Of a DNA stretch of 64,000 nucleotides, positions 7,708-20,398 are shown piece by piece. The first letter of the stretch is position 1. Each line of letters starts with the position of its first letter. The notes below the pieces were generated by a model, which saw nothing but the letters and a program-made list of their open reading frames with translations, did no database searches and was not told where the DNA came from. A program made the position numbers and the translations under genes. Source of the DNA: Massilia sp. UMI-21 (GTDB lineage: Bacteria; Pseudomonadota; Gammaproteobacteria; Burkholderiales; Burkholderiaceae_D); assembly GCA_015277795.1 (NCBI GenBank), contig CP063848.1, positions 1,736,001-1,800,000 on the forward strand, written 5' to 3'.

Positions 7708-7793
7708 ACTCGGGATGATACTGGAAATGTGGGTGATCTCAGAGTGCCGCACGGAAAATATGGCGGTGCCTGCGGGGCGCCCGGTTCCCGCGC

Positions 7794-7821
7794 GAAAAAA
7801 AACCCCGCCGCAGCGGGGTTT
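7794..7821 (-). terminator. rho-independent terminator of the OmpA-like gene
   Basis: Stem CCCCGC (7803-7808) / GCGGGG (7813-7818) with a 4-base loop, followed on the minus strand by eight T residues, 20 bases after the stop of the OmpA-like gene. Confidence 0.88.
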
Positions 7822-7839
7822 CGTTCAGCAATCGGCGGA

Positions 7840-8565
7840 TTACTGGTTGACGCTGCGGGTACCGACGACTTCGATTTCCACGCGGCGATTCTTGGCGCGG
7901 CCTGCCGCGGTCTTGTTGGTGGCTTCCGGCTGCTTCTCGCCCTTGCCTTCGGTGTAGATGCGGTTTTCTTCCACGCCCTTGCCCTTCAGGTAGGTCTTGA
8001 CGGCTTCAGCACGGCGGATCGACAGCTTCTGGTTGTAGGCATCGGTACCGATCGCGTCGGTGTGGCCGACGGCGATGATGACTTCCAGGTTCATGTCGCC
8101 CAGCTTGGCCACCAGCTCGTCCAGCGAGGCCTTGCCGGCCGGCTTCAAGACCGCCTTGTCGAAATCGAAGAAGGCGTCGGCCGAGTAGGACACTTTTTCC
8201 GAGGTCGGGACCGGGGCCGGCGCCGGGGTCGGCGCAGGCGCCGGGGCAGGTGCCGGTGCGACGACCGGCGGCGGCGGCGGCGGCGGCGGCGCGACGCACT
8301 TGCCGTTTTCCAGCTTTTCCGGCGGCACGCACAGCGGCGCGTCGCAGCCCGGGACCGCGTCGGCCGGCGTCCAGTAACCGGTGCGCCAGCACAGGCCGAA
8401 AGGATTGCGGGCGATCACGCCGCGGCTGTCCTGCACATAGGCGCTATACGGCGTACGCGCCTGCATGTCGGTGGTCAGCGGCGCATACGGTGCATCGCTT
8501 TGGGCAAATGCGTTGCCCGCGATCGCAGCCGAAGCAGCGAGCATGAGGGTGGCCAGTTTATTCAT
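7840..8565 (-). CDS. OmpA-family outer membrane/peptidoglycan-binding protein
   Basis: 241 residues. A Sec signal peptide is clear (MNKLATLMLAASAAIAGNAFA, cleavage after AFA). A short N-terminal region with paired cysteines (GLCWRTGYW, PGCDAPLC) follows, then a proline/alanine linker of about 35 residues, and a C-terminal OmpA domain. The peptidoglycan-binding signature is present: FFDFDKAVLKPAG, GHTDAIGTDAYNQKLS, RRAEAVKTYL, GRAKNRRVEIEV. There is no eight-stranded barrel, so it is a linker-type OmpA protein of the betaproteobacterial kind that tethers the outer membrane to peptidoglycan. Single-gene unit, divergent from gyrA. Confidence 0.9.
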   Translation of the reverse strand: MNKLATLMLAASAAIAGNAFAQSDAPYAPLTTDMQARTPYSAYVQDSRGVIARNPFGLCWRTGYWTPADAVPGCDAPLCVPPEKLENGKCVAPPPPPPPPVVAPAPAPAPAPTPAPAPVPTSEKVSYSADAFFDFDKAVLKPAGKASLDELVAKLGDMNLEVIIAVGHTDAIGTDAYNQKLSIRRAEAVKTYLKGKGVEENRIYTEGKGEKQPEATNKTAAGRAKNRRVEIEVVGTRSVNQ

Positions 8566-8910
8566 ATTCTTTTTCCTTTCGGGTAAACACCTTGCGAAAC
8601 GCAGCCCAGCATTGTGATCAATATATTAACACGCAGCCAGCGATGTCAGTCTCGCATTGTGAATCAATCAATTATTTTCCTGTCCATTTTGCCACATGCA
8701 CTAGAAACGTACGACTGCACCCAAATCAAACATTGGCGAATCTCCATGTGCGTTGTTTTGTTGCAACATTTGCGCAAGCGGACTCGGCCGGCATCGACAA
8801 TGCTGGAACCGTCGGTCCCGAAGACGGATTTGTACTGGTGCTAACTGCACCATGGTAGAATCGTCCGTTGCAACTCATAACCATTAGCCTGAAAGCAGTC
8901 GACCCGCCCA
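8566..8910. other. divergent intergenic region between OmpA-like gene and gyrA
   Basis: 345 bases without a gene. It is AT-rich from about 8610 to 8770 and must hold the promoters of both genes. For gyrA the best -10 candidate is TAGAAT at 8856-8861, about 50 bases before the start, but no good -35 lies at 16-18 bases. No repeats or RNA gene seen. Confidence 0.4.
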
Positions 8911-11526
8911 ATGGATCAATTCGCAAAAGAAACAGTTCCCATTTCCCTCGAAGAAGAAATGCGCAAGAGCTACCTCGATTACGCGATGAGCGTGATCGTG
9001 GGCCGTGCTCTGCCGGACGTGCGGGACGGTCTGAAGCCGGTGCACCGCCGCGTGCTGTACTCGATGCACGAAAGTAATACGACCCACAACCGCCCGTACG
9101 TGAAGTGCGCGCGCGTGGTCGGCGACACCATGGGTAAATACCACCCGCACGGCGACTCGTCGATCTACGACACGCTGGTGCGCATGGCGCAGGACTTCTC
9201 GCTGCGCTACACCCTGGTGGACGGGCAGGGCAACTTCGGCTCGATCGACGGCGACTCGGCCGCGGCAATGCGTTACACCGAGTGCCGCCTCGATCGCATC
9301 TCGAGCGAACTGCTGGCCGACATCGACAAGGACACGGTCGACTACCAGCCGAACTACGACGGCAAGGAAAAGGAACCGACCGTCCTGCCGACCCGGATTC
9401 CGAACCTGCTGATCAACGGTTCGTCCGGCATCGCGGTGGGCATGGCCACCAATATCCCGCCGCACAACCTGTCGGAAGTCATCAACGGCGCCCAGCACCT
9501 GCTGCGCAACCCGGAATGCACGATCGACGAACTCATCGAGCTGATCCCGGCGCCGGACTTCCCGACCGCCGGCATCATCTATGGCGTCTCGGGCGTGCGC
9601 GACGGCTACCGCACCGGCCGCGGCCGTGTGGTGATGCGCGCCAAGACCCACTTCGAGGAATACGGCAAGGACGGCGGCCGCGTCGCGATCATCATCGACG
9701 AGCTGCCGTACCAGGTAAATAAAAAATCGCTGCTCGAGCGTATCGCCGAGAACGTGCGCGACAAGAAGCTCGAAGGCATCAGCGACATCCGCGACGAGTC
9801 CGACAAGTCGGGCATGCGCGTGGTCATCGAACTCAAGCGCGGCGAAGTGCCGGAAGTGGTGCTGAACAACCTGTACAAGCAGACCCAGCTGCAGGACACC
9901 TTCGGCATGAACATGGTGGCGCTGGTCAACGGCCAGCCGAAGCTGCTGAACCTCAAGCAGATGCTCGAGTGCTTCCTGTCGCACCGCCGCGAAGTGGTTA
10001 CCCGCCGCACCGTGTTCGAGCTGCGCAAGGCGCGCGAGCGCGGCCACATGCTGGAAGGCCTGGCGGTGGCGCTGGCCAACATCGACGATTTCATCGCCAT
10101 CATCAAGGCCGCGCCGACCCCGCCGGTCGCCAAGGTCGAGCTGATGGGGCAGGCCTGGGATTCGTCCCTGGTGCGCGAAATGCTGAGCCGCACCGAGATG
10201 GGCGCTTCCGGCGGCATCGAAGCCTTCCGTCCGGAGCACCTGCCGAAGCACTACGGCATGCAGCAGGACGGCCTGTACAAGCTGTCCGACGAGCAGGCCC
10301 AGGAAATCCTGCAGATGCGCCTGCAGCGCCTGACCGGCCTGGAGCAGGACAAGATCATCAACGAGTACAAGGAGGTGATGGACCACATCGCCGACCTGCT
10401 CGACATCCTGGCCAAGCCGGAACGCGTCACGACCATCATCAGCGACGAGATGGCGCACATCAAGAGCGAGTACACCGAGAACGGCAAGGATGCACGCCGC
10501 TCGGTCATCGAGCACAACGCCAGCGACCTGGAAACCGAAGACCTGATCACCCCGCAGGACATGGTGGTCACGCTCTCGCATACCGGTTACATGAAGGCGC
10601 AGCCGATCGCCGAATACCGCGCCCAGAAGCGCGGCGGCCGCGGCAAGCAGGCGATGGCGACCAAGGACGAAGACTGGATCGACCAGCTGTTCATCGCCAA
10701 CACCCACGACTACATGCTGTGCTTCTCGAACCGCGGCCGGATGTACTGGCTGAAGGTCTGGGAAGTGCCGCAGGGCTCGCGCAATTCGCGCGGCAAGCCG
10801 ATCGTCAACATGTTCCCGCTGCAGGACGGCGAGAAGATCACCGTGATCCTGCCGCTGTCGGGCGAAAATCGCACCTTCCCGGAACACCACTACGTGTTCA
10901 TGGCGACCTCGCTCGGCACCGTCAAGAAGACGCCTTTGCGCGACTTCAGCAACCCGCGCAAGGCCGGCATCATCGCGGTCGACCTGGACGATGGCGACGT
11001 GCTGGTGGGCGCCGCGCTGACCGACGGCGAACACGACGTGATGCTGTTCTCGGACGGCGGCAAGGCGGTGCGCTTCGACGAGAACGACGTGCGCCCGATG
11101 GGCCGCACGGCGCGCGGCGTGCGCGGCATGAACCTGGAAGAGGGCCAGCAGGTCATCGCCCTGCTGGTGGCCGAGAACGAGCATCAGTCGGTGCTCACGG
11201 CCACCGAGAACGGCTTCGGCAAGCGCACCCCGATCCAGGAGTACACCCGCCACGGCCGCGGCACCAAGGGCATGATCGCGATCCAGCAGTCCGAACGCAA
11301 CGGCAAGGTGGTGGCGGCGACCCTGGTCGATACCACCGACGAGATCATGCTGATCACGACCGGCGGTGTCCTGATCCGTACCCGCGTCGCCGAGATCCGC
11401 GAGATGGGCCGCGCGACCCAGGGCGTGACCCTGATCGCGGTCGAGGACGGCACCAAGCTGTCCGGCCTGCAGCGCATCGTCGAGACCGACCTGGAAGAGG
11501 TCGAGCTCGAACAGGCGCCGCAGTAA
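8911..11526 (+). CDS. gyrA: DNA gyrase subunit A
   Basis: 871 residues. The breakage-reunion domain carries catalytic Tyr122 ([10 protein letters not shown]). The quinolone-resistance region reads [13 protein letters not shown], with Ser83 and Asp87 in E. coli numbering intact, so no classical fluoroquinolone-resistance change is seen. The GyrA-box QKRGGRGKQ marks the start of the C-terminal DNA-wrapping beta-pinwheel. GyrA with GyrB introduces negative supercoils. The gene heads the gyrA-serC-pheA-hisC-tyrA-aroA-cmk-rpsA series; a terminator after it (11537) partly separates it from serC. Confidence 0.99.
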   Translation: MDQFAKETVPISLEEEMRKSYLDYAMSVIVGRALPDVRDGLKPVHRRVLYSMHESNTTHNRPYVKCARVVGDTMGKYHPHGDSSIYDTLVRMAQDFSLRYTLVDGQGNFGSIDGDSAAAMRYTECRLDRISSELLADIDKDTVDYQPNYDGKEKEPTVLPTRIPNLLINGSSGIAVGMATNIPPHNLSEVINGAQHLLRNPECTIDELIELIPAPDFPTAGIIYGVSGVRDGYRTGRGRVVMRAKTHFEEYGKDGGRVAIIIDELPYQVNKKSLLERIAENVRDKKLEGISDIRDESDKSGMRVVIELKRGEVPEVVLNNLYKQTQLQDTFGMNMVALVNGQPKLLNLKQMLECFLSHRREVVTRRTVFELRKARERGHMLEGLAVALANIDDFIAIIKAAPTPPVAKVELMGQAWDSSLVREMLSRTEMGASGGIEAFRPEHLPKHYGMQQDGLYKLSDEQAQEILQMRLQRLTGLEQDKIINEYKEVMDHIADLLDILAKPERVTTIISDEMAHIKSEYTENGKDARRSVIEHNASDLETEDLITPQDMVVTLSHTGYMKAQPIAEYRAQKRGGRGKQAMATKDEDWIDQLFIANTHDYMLCFSNRGRMYWLKVWEVPQGSRNSRGKPIVNMFPLQDGEKITVILPLSGENRTFPEHHYVFMATSLGTVKKTPLRDFSNPRKAGIIAVDLDDGDVLVGAALTDGEHDVMLFSDGGKAVRFDENDVRPMGRTARGVRGMNLEEGQQVIALLVAENEHQSVLTATENGFGKRTPIQEYTRHGRGTKGMIAIQQSERNGKVVAATLVDTTDEIMLITTGGVLIRTRVAEIREMGRATQGVTLIAVEDGTKLSGLQRIVETDLEEVELEQAPQ

Positions 11527-11536
11527 GCACCCCGAT

Positions 11537-11563
11537 GGGCCGCCTCGACGCGGCCCTTTTTTT
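11537..11563 (+). terminator. rho-independent terminator after gyrA
   Basis: Stem GGGCCGC (11537-11543) / GCGGCCC (11550-11556), then seven T. It lies in the short gap before serC, so only part of the transcription may continue into the amino-acid genes. Confidence 0.85.
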
Positions 11564-11578
11564 GGCAGAAAGGGCCGC

Positions 11579-12670
11579 ATGACGAAGCAGATTTTCAATT
11601 TTTCGGCCGGTCCGGCCGTCCTTCCGAAGGAAGTGCTGCAGCAGGCCGCCAGCGAGATGCTCGACTGGCAGGGCAGCGGCATGTCGGTGATGGAGATGAG
11701 TCACCGCGGTCCGGAGTTCATCTCGATCTACAGGCAGGCCGAAGCCGACCTGCGCGAGTTGCTGGCGGTACCAAGCAACTACAAGATCCTGTTCATGCAG
11801 GGCGGCGGCCTCGGCCAGAACGCCATCATCCCGATGAACCTGGTCGGCTGCTGCGCGCAGCCGGCGACGATCGATTTCATCCATACCGGTTCCTGGTCGG
11901 GCAAGTCGATCAAGGAGGCGAAGCGCTACGCCCAGGTCAACGTCGCCGCATCGAGCGAAGCGACCGGCTTCACGTCGGTGCCGCCGCAGGAGACCTGGAA
12001 CCTCACGCCGCACGCCGCCTACCTGCACATCTGCACCAACGAGACCATCGACGGCGTCGAGTTCAACTTCGTGCCCGAATCGCGGCCGAAGGTGCCGATC
12101 GTGGCCGACATGTCCTCGCACATCCTGTCCCGACAGATCGACGTGTCGAAGTACGGCCTGATCTTCGCCGGCGCCCAGAAGAACATCGGCCCAGCCGGCC
12201 TGACCCTGGTGATCGTGCGCGACGACCTGCTGGACGACGCGCTGGCGATCTGTCCCTCGGCCTTCCACTTCAAGACCGTGGCCGAGCACGAATCCATGTT
12301 CAATACGCCGCCGACCTACGCGATCTACATCGCGGGCCTGGTGTTCGCTCACCTGAAGAAGCAGGGCGGGGTCGCGGCGATGGAACAGCGTAATATCGAC
12401 AAAGCGCGCCTGCTGTACGCCGCGCTGGACGCCGACGACTTCTACCAGAACCGCGTCGCGCCCGACTACCGCTCGCGCATGAACATACCGTTCTTCCTGC
12501 GCGACGAATCCCTGAACGACAAATTCCTGGCCGGCGCGAAGGCGCGCGGGCTGCTGCAACTGAAGGGCCACAAGTCCGTCGGCGGCATGCGGGCATCGCT
12601 CTACAACGCGATGCCGCTCGAGGGTGTGCAGGCCCTCGTCGATTATTTGAACGAATTCGCGGGACGTTGA
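11579..12670 (+). CDS. serC: phosphoserine aminotransferase
   Basis: 363 residues, full length. The PLP-binding lysine is Lys201 in the motif [13 protein letters not shown]. Other family marks are FSAGPAVLP at the N-terminus, [10 protein letters not shown] and [10 protein letters not shown]. The enzyme converts 3-phosphohydroxypyruvate to phosphoserine, and also acts in pyridoxal phosphate synthesis. The position between gyrA and pheA is the standard Burkholderiales arrangement (serC-pheA-hisC-tyrA-aroA). Confidence 0.98.
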   Translation: MTKQIFNFSAGPAVLPKEVLQQAASEMLDWQGSGMSVMEMSHRGPEFISIYRQAEADLRELLAVPSNYKILFMQGGGLGQNAIIPMNLVGCCAQPATIDFIHTGSWSGKSIKEAKRYAQVNVAASSEATGFTSVPPQETWNLTPHAAYLHICTNETIDGVEFNFVPESRPKVPIVADMSSHILSRQIDVSKYGLIFAGAQKNIGPAGLTLVIVRDDLLDDALAICPSAFHFKTVAEHESMFNTPPTYAIYIAGLVFAHLKKQGGVAAMEQRNIDKARLLYAALDADDFYQNRVAPDYRSRMNIPFFLRDESLNDKFLAGAKARGLLQLKGHKSVGGMRASLYNAMPLEGVQALVDYLNEFAGR

Positions 12671-12710
12671 TCATGTGTTCGACCGGTTGGCGCGGTGACG
12701 CATCGGCCGG

Positions 12711-12793
12711 TTGAACGCGTGGGCAGGGGACCTGCCCACCCTACGAGACAGCGGTTTTCGTAGGGTGGGCGGGTTTCCCGCCCACGCGTTCAA
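12711..12793. repeat. inverted pair of GTAG-type REP palindromes
   Basis: Two copies of one palindromic element face each other. The second reads GTAG, then GGTGGGCGGG-TTT-CCCGCCCAC, then GCGTTCAA (12760-12793). The first is its inverse with a different loop (TTGAACGC … CCTAC, 12711-12744). GTAG at the foot of a hairpin is the hallmark of REP sequences mobilised by RAYT (Y1) transposases. Related copies are at 23577-23684 and 39943-39976. Confidence 0.75.
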
Positions 12794-12847
12794 GAAACGC
12801 AAGAACAGCCGCGAATCGCTTAACGCCCGATTTTTGCTTAGCAGAAC

Positions 12848-13918
12848 ATGTCAGACAAACTCCTCCCCCTGCGCGAACAGATCGACGCGATCGACGCGCA
12901 AATCCTCGCGCTGCTGAGCCGGCGCGGCCAGATCGCGCAGCAGGTCGGCCACGTGAAGGCCGAGACCAACGCCCCGGTGTTCCGCCCGGAACGCGAAGCG
13001 CAGGTCCTGCGCGGCGTCGCCGAGCGCAACCCCGGCCCGCTGAAGGATCGCGACGTCCAGACCATCTTCCGCGAAATCATGTCGTCCTGCCGCGCGCTGG
13101 AAAAGCGCGTGACGGTGGCCTATCTCGGCCCCTCCGGCACCTTCAGCGAGCAGGCCGTGTACCAGCAGTTCGGCACCGCGATCGAGGCGCTGCCCTGCAT
13201 CTCGATCGACGAGGTGTTCCGCGCCACCGAGGCCGGCACCGCCGATTTCGGCGTGGTGCCGGTCGAGAACTCGTCCGAAGGCGCGATCAACCGCACCCTC
13301 GACCTGATGCTGGCCACCACCACCGTGATCAGCGGCGAGATCTCGATCCCGGTCCACCACAGCCTGATGACCAAAACCGGCAGCATGGACGGCGTCAAGG
13401 TGGTGTGCGCCCATTCGCAGGCGCTGGCCCAGTGCCAGGTGTGGCTCAACCTGCACCATCCGGACGTCGAGCGGCGCGCCGTGGCCTCGAATGCCGAAGC
13501 GGCGATCCTGGCCAGCCAGGACCCGAGCGTGGCGGCGATCGCCAGCGAGATGGCGGGCGAGCAGTACCAGCTCGGCGTGGTCCAGGCCCACATCCAGGAC
13601 GACCCGCACAACCGCACCCGCTTCGCCGTGATCGGCAGCCTGGAGACCGGCCCCTCGGGCCGCGACCATACCTCGATCGTGCTGGCCGTGCCGAACAAGG
13701 CCGGGGCCGTCTACAAGCTGCTGGCGCCGCTGGCCAAACATGGCGTGTCGATGACCCGCTTCGAGTCGCGCCCGGCGCGCATCGGCACCTGGGAGTATTA
13801 CTTCTATGTCGACATCGAGGGCCATGTCGTTGATCCCGCCGTCGCCCGCGCCCTCGGCGAACTGAAAGACAACGCCGCCTTTTTCAAGGTGCTTGGCTCC
13901 TATCCCCAGAGCCTCTGA
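12848..13918 (+). CDS. pheA: bifunctional chorismate mutase / prephenate dehydratase
   Basis: 356 residues in three parts: an AroQ-type chorismate mutase (about 1-85, with LREQIDAIDAQILALLSRR), prephenate dehydratase (about 89-265, starting VAYLGPSGTFSEQA and containing VPVENSSEGAI and the catalytic-type NRTRF), and a C-terminal ACT domain (about 275-350, FESRPARIGTWEYYFYVD). It makes phenylpyruvate from chorismate and should be feedback-inhibited by phenylalanine through the ACT domain. Start chosen at MSDKLLPLREQID, which matches family N-termini. Upstream lies the REP pair rather than a terminator. Confidence 0.98.
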   Translation: MSDKLLPLREQIDAIDAQILALLSRRGQIAQQVGHVKAETNAPVFRPEREAQVLRGVAERNPGPLKDRDVQTIFREIMSSCRALEKRVTVAYLGPSGTFSEQAVYQQFGTAIEALPCISIDEVFRATEAGTADFGVVPVENSSEGAINRTLDLMLATTTVISGEISIPVHHSLMTKTGSMDGVKVVCAHSQALAQCQVWLNLHHPDVERRAVASNAEAAILASQDPSVAAIASEMAGEQYQLGVVQAHIQDDPHNRTRFAVIGSLETGPSGRDHTSIVLAVPNKAGAVYKLLAPLAKHGVSMTRFESRPARIGTWEYYFYVDIEGHVVDPAVARALGELKDNAAFFKVLGSYPQSL

Positions 13919-13945
13919 ATTTTCTACTTTTCTTTGAGATCAACC

Positions 13946-15070
13946 ATGTCGCAATTCGGTCCAGATTACGTCCGCGCCATCGCCCCCTACCAGGCTGGCA
14001 AACCCATCGCTGAAGTCGCCCGCGAGTTCGGCCTCGACGAAGCCAAGATCGTCAAGCTCGCCTCCAACGAGAACCCGTTCGGCATTCCGGCATCGAGCCG
14101 CGCCGCGATGGCCCAGGCAGCCGCCGACCTCGGCCGCTACCCGGATGCCAACGGCTTCGAGCTGAAGGCCGCACTGTCCGCACGCTACGACGTCCCTAGC
14201 GACTGGATCACCCTCGGCAACGGCAGCAACGACATCCTGGAAATCGCCGCGCACGCCTTCGTGCAACAGGGTGAGTCGGTGGTGTATGCGCAGTACTCGT
14301 TCGCCGTGTACGCGCTGGCCACCCAGGGCGTGGGCGGGCGCGCGATCGTGGTGCCGGCCAGGGACTACGGCCATGACCTCGACGCCATGGCCGCCGCCAT
14401 CGAAGCGGATACCCGCCTGGTCTATGTGGCGAATCCGAACAACCCGACCGGCACCTTCATCCCGGCCGAGCAGATCGAGGCCTTCCTGCAGAAGGTGCCG
14501 TCGAACGTGGTGGTGGTGCTGGACGAGGCCTACAACGAATACCTGGCGCCGGAACACCAGTTCGAATCGAGCGGGTGGGTGCGCAAGTACCCGAACCTGA
14601 TCGTCTCGCGCACCTTCTCCAAGGCCTACGGCCTGGCCGGCCTGCGCGTGGGATTCGCCATCGCCCAGCCGGCAGTGACCGACCTGATGAACCGCATCCG
14701 CCAGCCTTTCAACGTGAATTCGCTGGCGCAGGCCGCCGCGGTCGCCGCGCTCAACGACAAGGATTTCCTGGAGCAGGGCGCCCGCAACAACGCCGAGGGC
14801 TACCGGCAACTGACCGCCGCTTTCGAGGAACTGGGCCTGCAGTACGTGCCCTCGTTCGGCAACTTCGTGCTGGTGAAGGTGGGTAGCGACGACCAGGCCG
14901 GCGCCCGCGTCAACCTGGCGCTGCTGCAGCAGGGCGTGATCGTGCGCCCGGTCGGCAACTACGGGCTGCATCAGTGGCTGCGCATCTCGATCGGCCTGCC
15001 GGAAGAGAATGCGGCCTTCATCGCCGCCCTCGAGCGAGCGCTGACAAGCGCGAGCGCGCTGGATCGATGA
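13946..15070 (+). CDS. hisC: histidinol-phosphate aminotransferase
   Basis: 374 residues from MSQFGPDYVRAIAPY; an in-frame TTG four codons upstream is less likely. The fold-type I aminotransferase has PLP-lysine Lys226 in SRTFSKAYGLAGLRVG and the motifs NENPFG, NPNNPTG and LDEAYNEYL. Placed between pheA and tyrA, it probably serves both histidine synthesis and the last transamination of phenylalanine and tyrosine, as is often proposed for this clustered HisC copy. Its stop overlaps the tyrA start (ATGA). Confidence 0.95.
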   Translation: MSQFGPDYVRAIAPYQAGKPIAEVAREFGLDEAKIVKLASNENPFGIPASSRAAMAQAAADLGRYPDANGFELKAALSARYDVPSDWITLGNGSNDILEIAAHAFVQQGESVVYAQYSFAVYALATQGVGGRAIVVPARDYGHDLDAMAAAIEADTRLVYVANPNNPTGTFIPAEQIEAFLQKVPSNVVVVLDEAYNEYLAPEHQFESSGWVRKYPNLIVSRTFSKAYGLAGLRVGFAIAQPAVTDLMNRIRQPFNVNSLAQAAAVAALNDKDFLEQGARNNAEGYRQLTAAFEELGLQYVPSFGNFVLVKVGSDDQAGARVNLALLQQGVIVRPVGNYGLHQWLRISIGLPEENAAFIAALERALTSASALDR

Positions 15071-15981
15071 TCGACCGCCTGGTCATCGTCGGCGTCGGCC
15101 TGATCGGCGGTTCCTTCGCGCTGGCGCTGAAGGAAGCCGGCGCCGTGCGCACCGTGGCAGGGCTGGGCCGTTCTCCGGAAGCGATGGCGCGCGCCCTCGA
15201 ACTGGGCATCGTCGACGAGGTTTGCGACAGCCCGGCGCAGGCGCTGCGCGGCGCCGACCTGGTGCTGCTGGCCGCGCCGGTCGGGCAGACCGGGCCGATC
15301 CTGGCCACGCTGCTGCCGCACCTGGAACCACAGACCGTCATCACCGACGCCGGCAGCACCAAGTGCGACGTGGTGGCAAGCGCGCGCGCGGCCCTGGGCG
15401 AGCGGGTGCGCCAGTTCGTGCCGGGCCACCCGATTGCCGGCAGCGAATCGAACGGACCGGACGCCGCCCGCGCGGCGCTCTACCGCGGCAAGAAGACCGT
15501 GCTCACGCCGCTCCCGGAGAACCCGCCCGGCATGGTGGAGCGGGTCGCCGACGCCTGGCGCCGCTGCGGTGCGCTGATCCATACCCTGAGTCCGTCCGAC
15601 CATGACCGCGTGTTCGCCGCCGTCAGCCACCTGCCGCACCTGCTGGCCTATGCGCTGGTCGACGACATCGCCGGCAAGCCGCACGCCGAGATGCTGTTCC
15701 AGTATGCCGCCAGCGGTTTTCGCGACTTCACCCGGATCGCCGGCTCTTCGCCCGAGATGTGGCGCGACATCAGCCTGGCCAACCGCGAGGCCCTGCTCAC
15801 CGAGCTGGATGCATATCTGGCACAATTGACCACATTGCGGGCGCAGCTCGCCGCCGCCGACGGACGCGGCCTCGAAACCGTGTTTGCCAATGCGCAGCGC
15901 GCCAGGCAGGCATGGATCGAGGCGATCGAGGCCGGCTCGCCGCCCCACGAGTACCGCAATACGCACCAGGATACAGAATGA
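15067..15981 (+). CDS. tyrA: prephenate dehydrogenase
   Basis: 304 residues starting [20 protein letters not shown], a Rossmann NAD(P)-binding motif at the very N-terminus. Later marks are TDAGSTK, the catalytic-type GHPIAGSE, and the helical dimerisation part with [18 protein letters not shown]. It oxidatively decarboxylates prephenate to 4-hydroxyphenylpyruvate. The ATG overlaps the hisC stop by 4 bases and its own stop overlaps aroA by 4 bases, so hisC-tyrA-aroA is translationally coupled. No ACT domain. Confidence 0.96.
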   Translation: MIDRLVIVGVGLIGGSFALALKEAGAVRTVAGLGRSPEAMARALELGIVDEVCDSPAQALRGADLVLLAAPVGQTGPILATLLPHLEPQTVITDAGSTKCDVVASARAALGERVRQFVPGHPIAGSESNGPDAARAALYRGKKTVLTPLPENPPGMVERVADAWRRCGALIHTLSPSDHDRVFAAVSHLPHLLAYALVDDIAGKPHAEMLFQYAASGFRDFTRIAGSSPEMWRDISLANREALLTELDAYLAQLTTLRAQLAAADGRGLETVFANAQRARQAWIEAIEAGSPPHEYRNTHQDTE

Positions 15982-17309
15982 CGCAGTCTACACACTACCC
16001 GCAGCACATCGACCTCGAACCCGTGATCCACGTCGAGGGCAGCGTGCGCCTGCCGGGTTCCAAGAGCATCTCGAACCGAACCCTGCTGCTGGCGGCGCTG
16101 TCCGAAGGGACCACCCTGATTCACGACCTGCTGGCCTCGGACGACACCATGGTGATGCTGGGCGCGCTGCGCGCGCTCGGCATCAAGTGGGACGAAGTCG
16201 ACGAGCGCACCGTGGTCGTGCACGGCAACGGCGGCGTGCTGCCGGTGCATGAAGCCGATCTGTTCATGGGCAATGCCGGCACCGCCATCCGTCCGCTGAC
16301 GGCGGCGCTGGCGGTGATCGGCGGCGACTACACCCTGCATGGCGTGTCGCGCATGCACGAGCGCCCGATCGGCGACCTGGTCGAGGCGCTGAACGCCGTC
16401 GGCGCCCAGATCGAATACACCGGAGAACAGGGCTTCCCGCCGCTGCGCATCCGGCGCGGCCACATTGTCGCCAACCGGATGGCGGTGCGCGGCAACGTGT
16501 CGAGCCAGTTCCTGACCGCGCTGCTGATGGCGGCTCCCTTGATGGCGACCACGCACGCGGTCTCGATCGACGTGGTCGGCGAACTGATTTCCAAGCCCTA
16601 CATCGAAATCACTCTGAACCTGATGCGCCGCTTCGGCGTGACGGTCGAGCAGAACGGCTGGTCCTCGTTCACCGTGCACCCGGGCCAGCGCTATGCCTCG
16701 CCGGGCAGCATCCACGTCGAGGGCGATGCCTCGTCGGCGTCCTACTTCCTGGCGGCCGGCGCGATCGCCGGCGGGCCGGTGCGGGTCGAGGGCGTGGGCG
16801 AGAACAGCATCCAGGGCGACGTGCGCTTCGCCGACGCGCTCGAGCGCATGGGCGCGATCGTGACCCGCGGCGAGAACTGGATCGAGGCGCGCTCGAACGG
16901 CGTGCTCAAGGCCATCGACGCCGATTTCAACCACATCCCGGATGCCGCGATGACGATCGCGGTGGCGGCGCTGTACGCGGACGGCCCGAGCACGCTGCGC
17001 AACATCGCCAGCTGGCGCGTGAAGGAAACCGACCGCCTGGCCGCGATGGCGCTCGAATTGCGCAAGGTGGGCGCCGAGGTGGAAGAGGGGCCGGACTACA
17101 TCCGCATCACGCCGCCGGAGCAGTTGAAACCGGCCACCATCGATACCTACGACGACCACCGCATGGCGATGTGCTTCTCGCTGGCCTCGCTGGACGGCGC
17201 GGCACGCAGGGGGAATGCGATGCGCATCAATGACCCGAAATGCGTGGCCAAGACCTTCCCCGAGTATTTCGAGGCGTTCGCGGGCATTGCGAAAAACGAA
17301 CTGTTTTGA
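15978..17309 (+). CDS. aroA: 5-enolpyruvylshikimate-3-phosphate synthase
   Basis: 443 residues from [13 protein letters not shown], overlapping the tyrA stop. Family marks are [17 protein letters not shown] (Lys29 in the phosphoenolpyruvate/shikimate site), [14 protein letters not shown], and the C-terminal [17 protein letters not shown] and [12 protein letters not shown]. It has the GNAGTA loop of class I, glyphosate-sensitive-type enzymes. It makes EPSP in the shikimate pathway. The next gene, cmk, follows after 63 bases. Confidence 0.98.
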   Translation: MTQSTHYPQHIDLEPVIHVEGSVRLPGSKSISNRTLLLAALSEGTTLIHDLLASDDTMVMLGALRALGIKWDEVDERTVVVHGNGGVLPVHEADLFMGNAGTAIRPLTAALAVIGGDYTLHGVSRMHERPIGDLVEALNAVGAQIEYTGEQGFPPLRIRRGHIVANRMAVRGNVSSQFLTALLMAAPLMATTHAVSIDVVGELISKPYIEITLNLMRRFGVTVEQNGWSSFTVHPGQRYASPGSIHVEGDASSASYFLAAGAIAGGPVRVEGVGENSIQGDVRFADALERMGAIVTRGENWIEARSNGVLKAIDADFNHIPDAAMTIAVAALYADGPSTLRNIASWRVKETDRLAAMALELRKVGAEVEEGPDYIRITPPEQLKPATIDTYDDHRMAMCFSLASLDGAARRGNAMRINDPKCVAKTFPEYFEAFAGIAKNELF

Positions 17310-17372
17310 ACCGGCACCGCGGGGGAGCCAGTAAAATAGTCCACTGGACCGTTTTACCCCCGCGACCATCAC

Positions 17373-18035
17373 ATGCCAAATAATCCCATTCCCGTCATCG
17401 CCATCGACGGCCCGACCGCTTCCGGCAAGGGCACCGTTGCCGCCAAGGTCGCCGAGCGCCTGGGCTTCCACCTGCTCGACTCGGGCGCCCTGTACCGCCT
17501 GACCGCACTGCAGGCGCTGCGCCGCGGCGTCGAACTGCGCGACGAGCACGGTATCGCCAAGCTGGCCGAGCACCTGCCGGCGCGCTTCGTGGGCGGCGAC
17601 ATCTTCCTGAACAACGAGAACGTCAGCGGCGCGATCCGGGCGGAAGAGGTTGGCAACATGGCATCGAAGATCGCCGCGCTGCCGACCGTGCGCCAGGCGC
17701 TGTACGGCCTGCAGCTGGGCTTTCGCGAGACCCCCGGCCTGGTGGCCGACGGGCGCGACATGGGGACCGTCATCTTTCCCGGCGCGAAATTAAAAGTGTT
17801 CTTGACCGCAAGCGTGGAGGCACGTGCGCAACGCCGGTATAAGCAATTGATTGACAAAGGGTTTTCTGCTAATATGGACGATCTGCTGAAGGATTTGACC
17901 GAACGAGACGAGCGCGACACCAAGCGCGCGATCGCTCCGCTGGTCCCGGCGGCAGATGCCTACCCGCTCGATACCTCGAACATGACGGCCGCGGACGCGG
18001 TCGAACAGGTATTGGCCTGGTATGCGCATGCCTGA
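17373..18035 (+). CDS. cmk: cytidylate kinase
   Basis: 220 residues. P-loop GPTASGKGT (12-20), [10 protein letters not shown] substrate motif, and the lid/NMP region with [14 protein letters not shown] are all present. It phosphorylates CMP and dCMP. The cmk-rpsA pair is conserved in proteobacteria; here 263 bases with REP-like hairpins lie between them. Confidence 0.98.
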   Translation: MPNNPIPVIAIDGPTASGKGTVAAKVAERLGFHLLDSGALYRLTALQALRRGVELRDEHGIAKLAEHLPARFVGGDIFLNNENVSGAIRAEEVGNMASKIAALPTVRQALYGLQLGFRETPGLVADGRDMGTVIFPGAKLKVFLTASVEARAQRRYKQLIDKGFSANMDDLLKDLTERDERDTKRAIAPLVPAADAYPLDTSNMTAADAVEQVLAWYAHA

Positions 18036-18065
18036 GTTTAATGATGACTCGTTAGCGTAAGAGTC

Positions 18066-18170
18066 GTCATTCCCGCGCAGGCGGGAATCCAAGTTCGTTG
18101 CGTCTAGTTGGCTCGAGTCATCGCCGCGACAACGCACACAAAATTGGGTCCCCGCCGTCGCGGGGACGAC
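18066..18170. repeat. two hairpin repeats in the cmk-rpsA gap
   Basis: ATTCCCGC-GCAG-GCGGGAAT (18069-18088), within the context GTCATTCCCGCGCAGGCGGG, is a dispersed intergenic hairpin type common in beta- and gammaproteobacteria. A second hairpin, GTCCCCGC … GCGGGGAC, lies at 18148-18167. Neither has a T-run. Confidence 0.5.
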
Positions 18171-18298
18171 GTGCGAAGGCACGTTGTCCTTGTTGGTGCC
18201 TGCGACGGCAATTCCGCCATCGCAGGTGTGTTTCAACCTAACCCCAGTTCAGTCCGCACTATTGCCGGCCTGCTGGGCTAACCTGAGTAATATCCTTT

Positions 18299-20005
<1,707 letters not shown>

Positions 20006-20025
20006 TTCCTTTTCGAGGCGAGCAG

Positions 20026-20331
20026 ATGACCAAGTCCGAGCTGATCAACCGCCTGGCTGAGCGCTATTCCCAGCTGGTGGCGAAAGATGCCGAGTTTGCC
20101 GTCAAGACCATCCTCGACGCGATGACCAACGCCCTGGCGACCGGTCAACGCATCGAGATCCGCGGTTTCGGCAGCTTTGCGCTGAACAGCCGGCCACCGC
20201 GCATCGGCCGCAACCCGAAGTCCGGCGACAAGGTGATGGTGCCCGAAAAACGGGTGCCGCACTTCAAGCCGGGCAAGCAGTTGCGCGAGCGGGTGGACGC
20301 GATGGTCGGGCAACCGATCATCGAGGATTGA
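20026..20331 (+). CDS. ihfB: integration host factor subunit beta
   Basis: 101 residues. HU/IHF fold with the DNA-intercalating-proline arm region ([17 protein letters not shown]) and C-terminal [19 protein letters not shown] bends DNA by about 160 degrees at WATCAANNNNTTR sites and acts in replication control, recombination and transcription. It is of special interest here because a large array of IHF-like sites lies about 38 kb away (58280-59339). Followed by a terminator. Confidence 0.98.
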   Translation: MTKSELINRLAERYSQLVAKDAEFAVKTILDAMTNALATGQRIEIRGFGSFALNSRPPRIGRNPKSGDKVMVPEKRVPHFKPGKQLRERVDAMVGQPIIED

Positions 20332-20366
20332 GTCTTCCTGAAGTCGTCTGCGCGTCGGCAGACAAG

Positions 20367-20398
20367 AACGGCGTCCCTTCGGGGATGCCGTTTTTTTT
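20367..20398 (+). terminator. rho-independent terminator after ihfB
   Basis: Stem AACGGCGTCCC (20367-20377) / GGGATGCCGTT (20382-20392) around a short TTC-centred loop, with a run of eight T from 20391. Confidence 0.9.

Noticed and set aside
9148-9177. Fluoroquinolone-resistance mutation in gyrA
   Set aside because: Ser83 and Asp87 are the susceptible-type residues.
8884-11682. 932-residue minus-strand open frame opposite gyrA
   Set aside because: It is the antisense shadow of a GC3-rich gene; the translation is low-complexity (His/Val/Asp/Arg rich) without any domain, and gyrA is certain.
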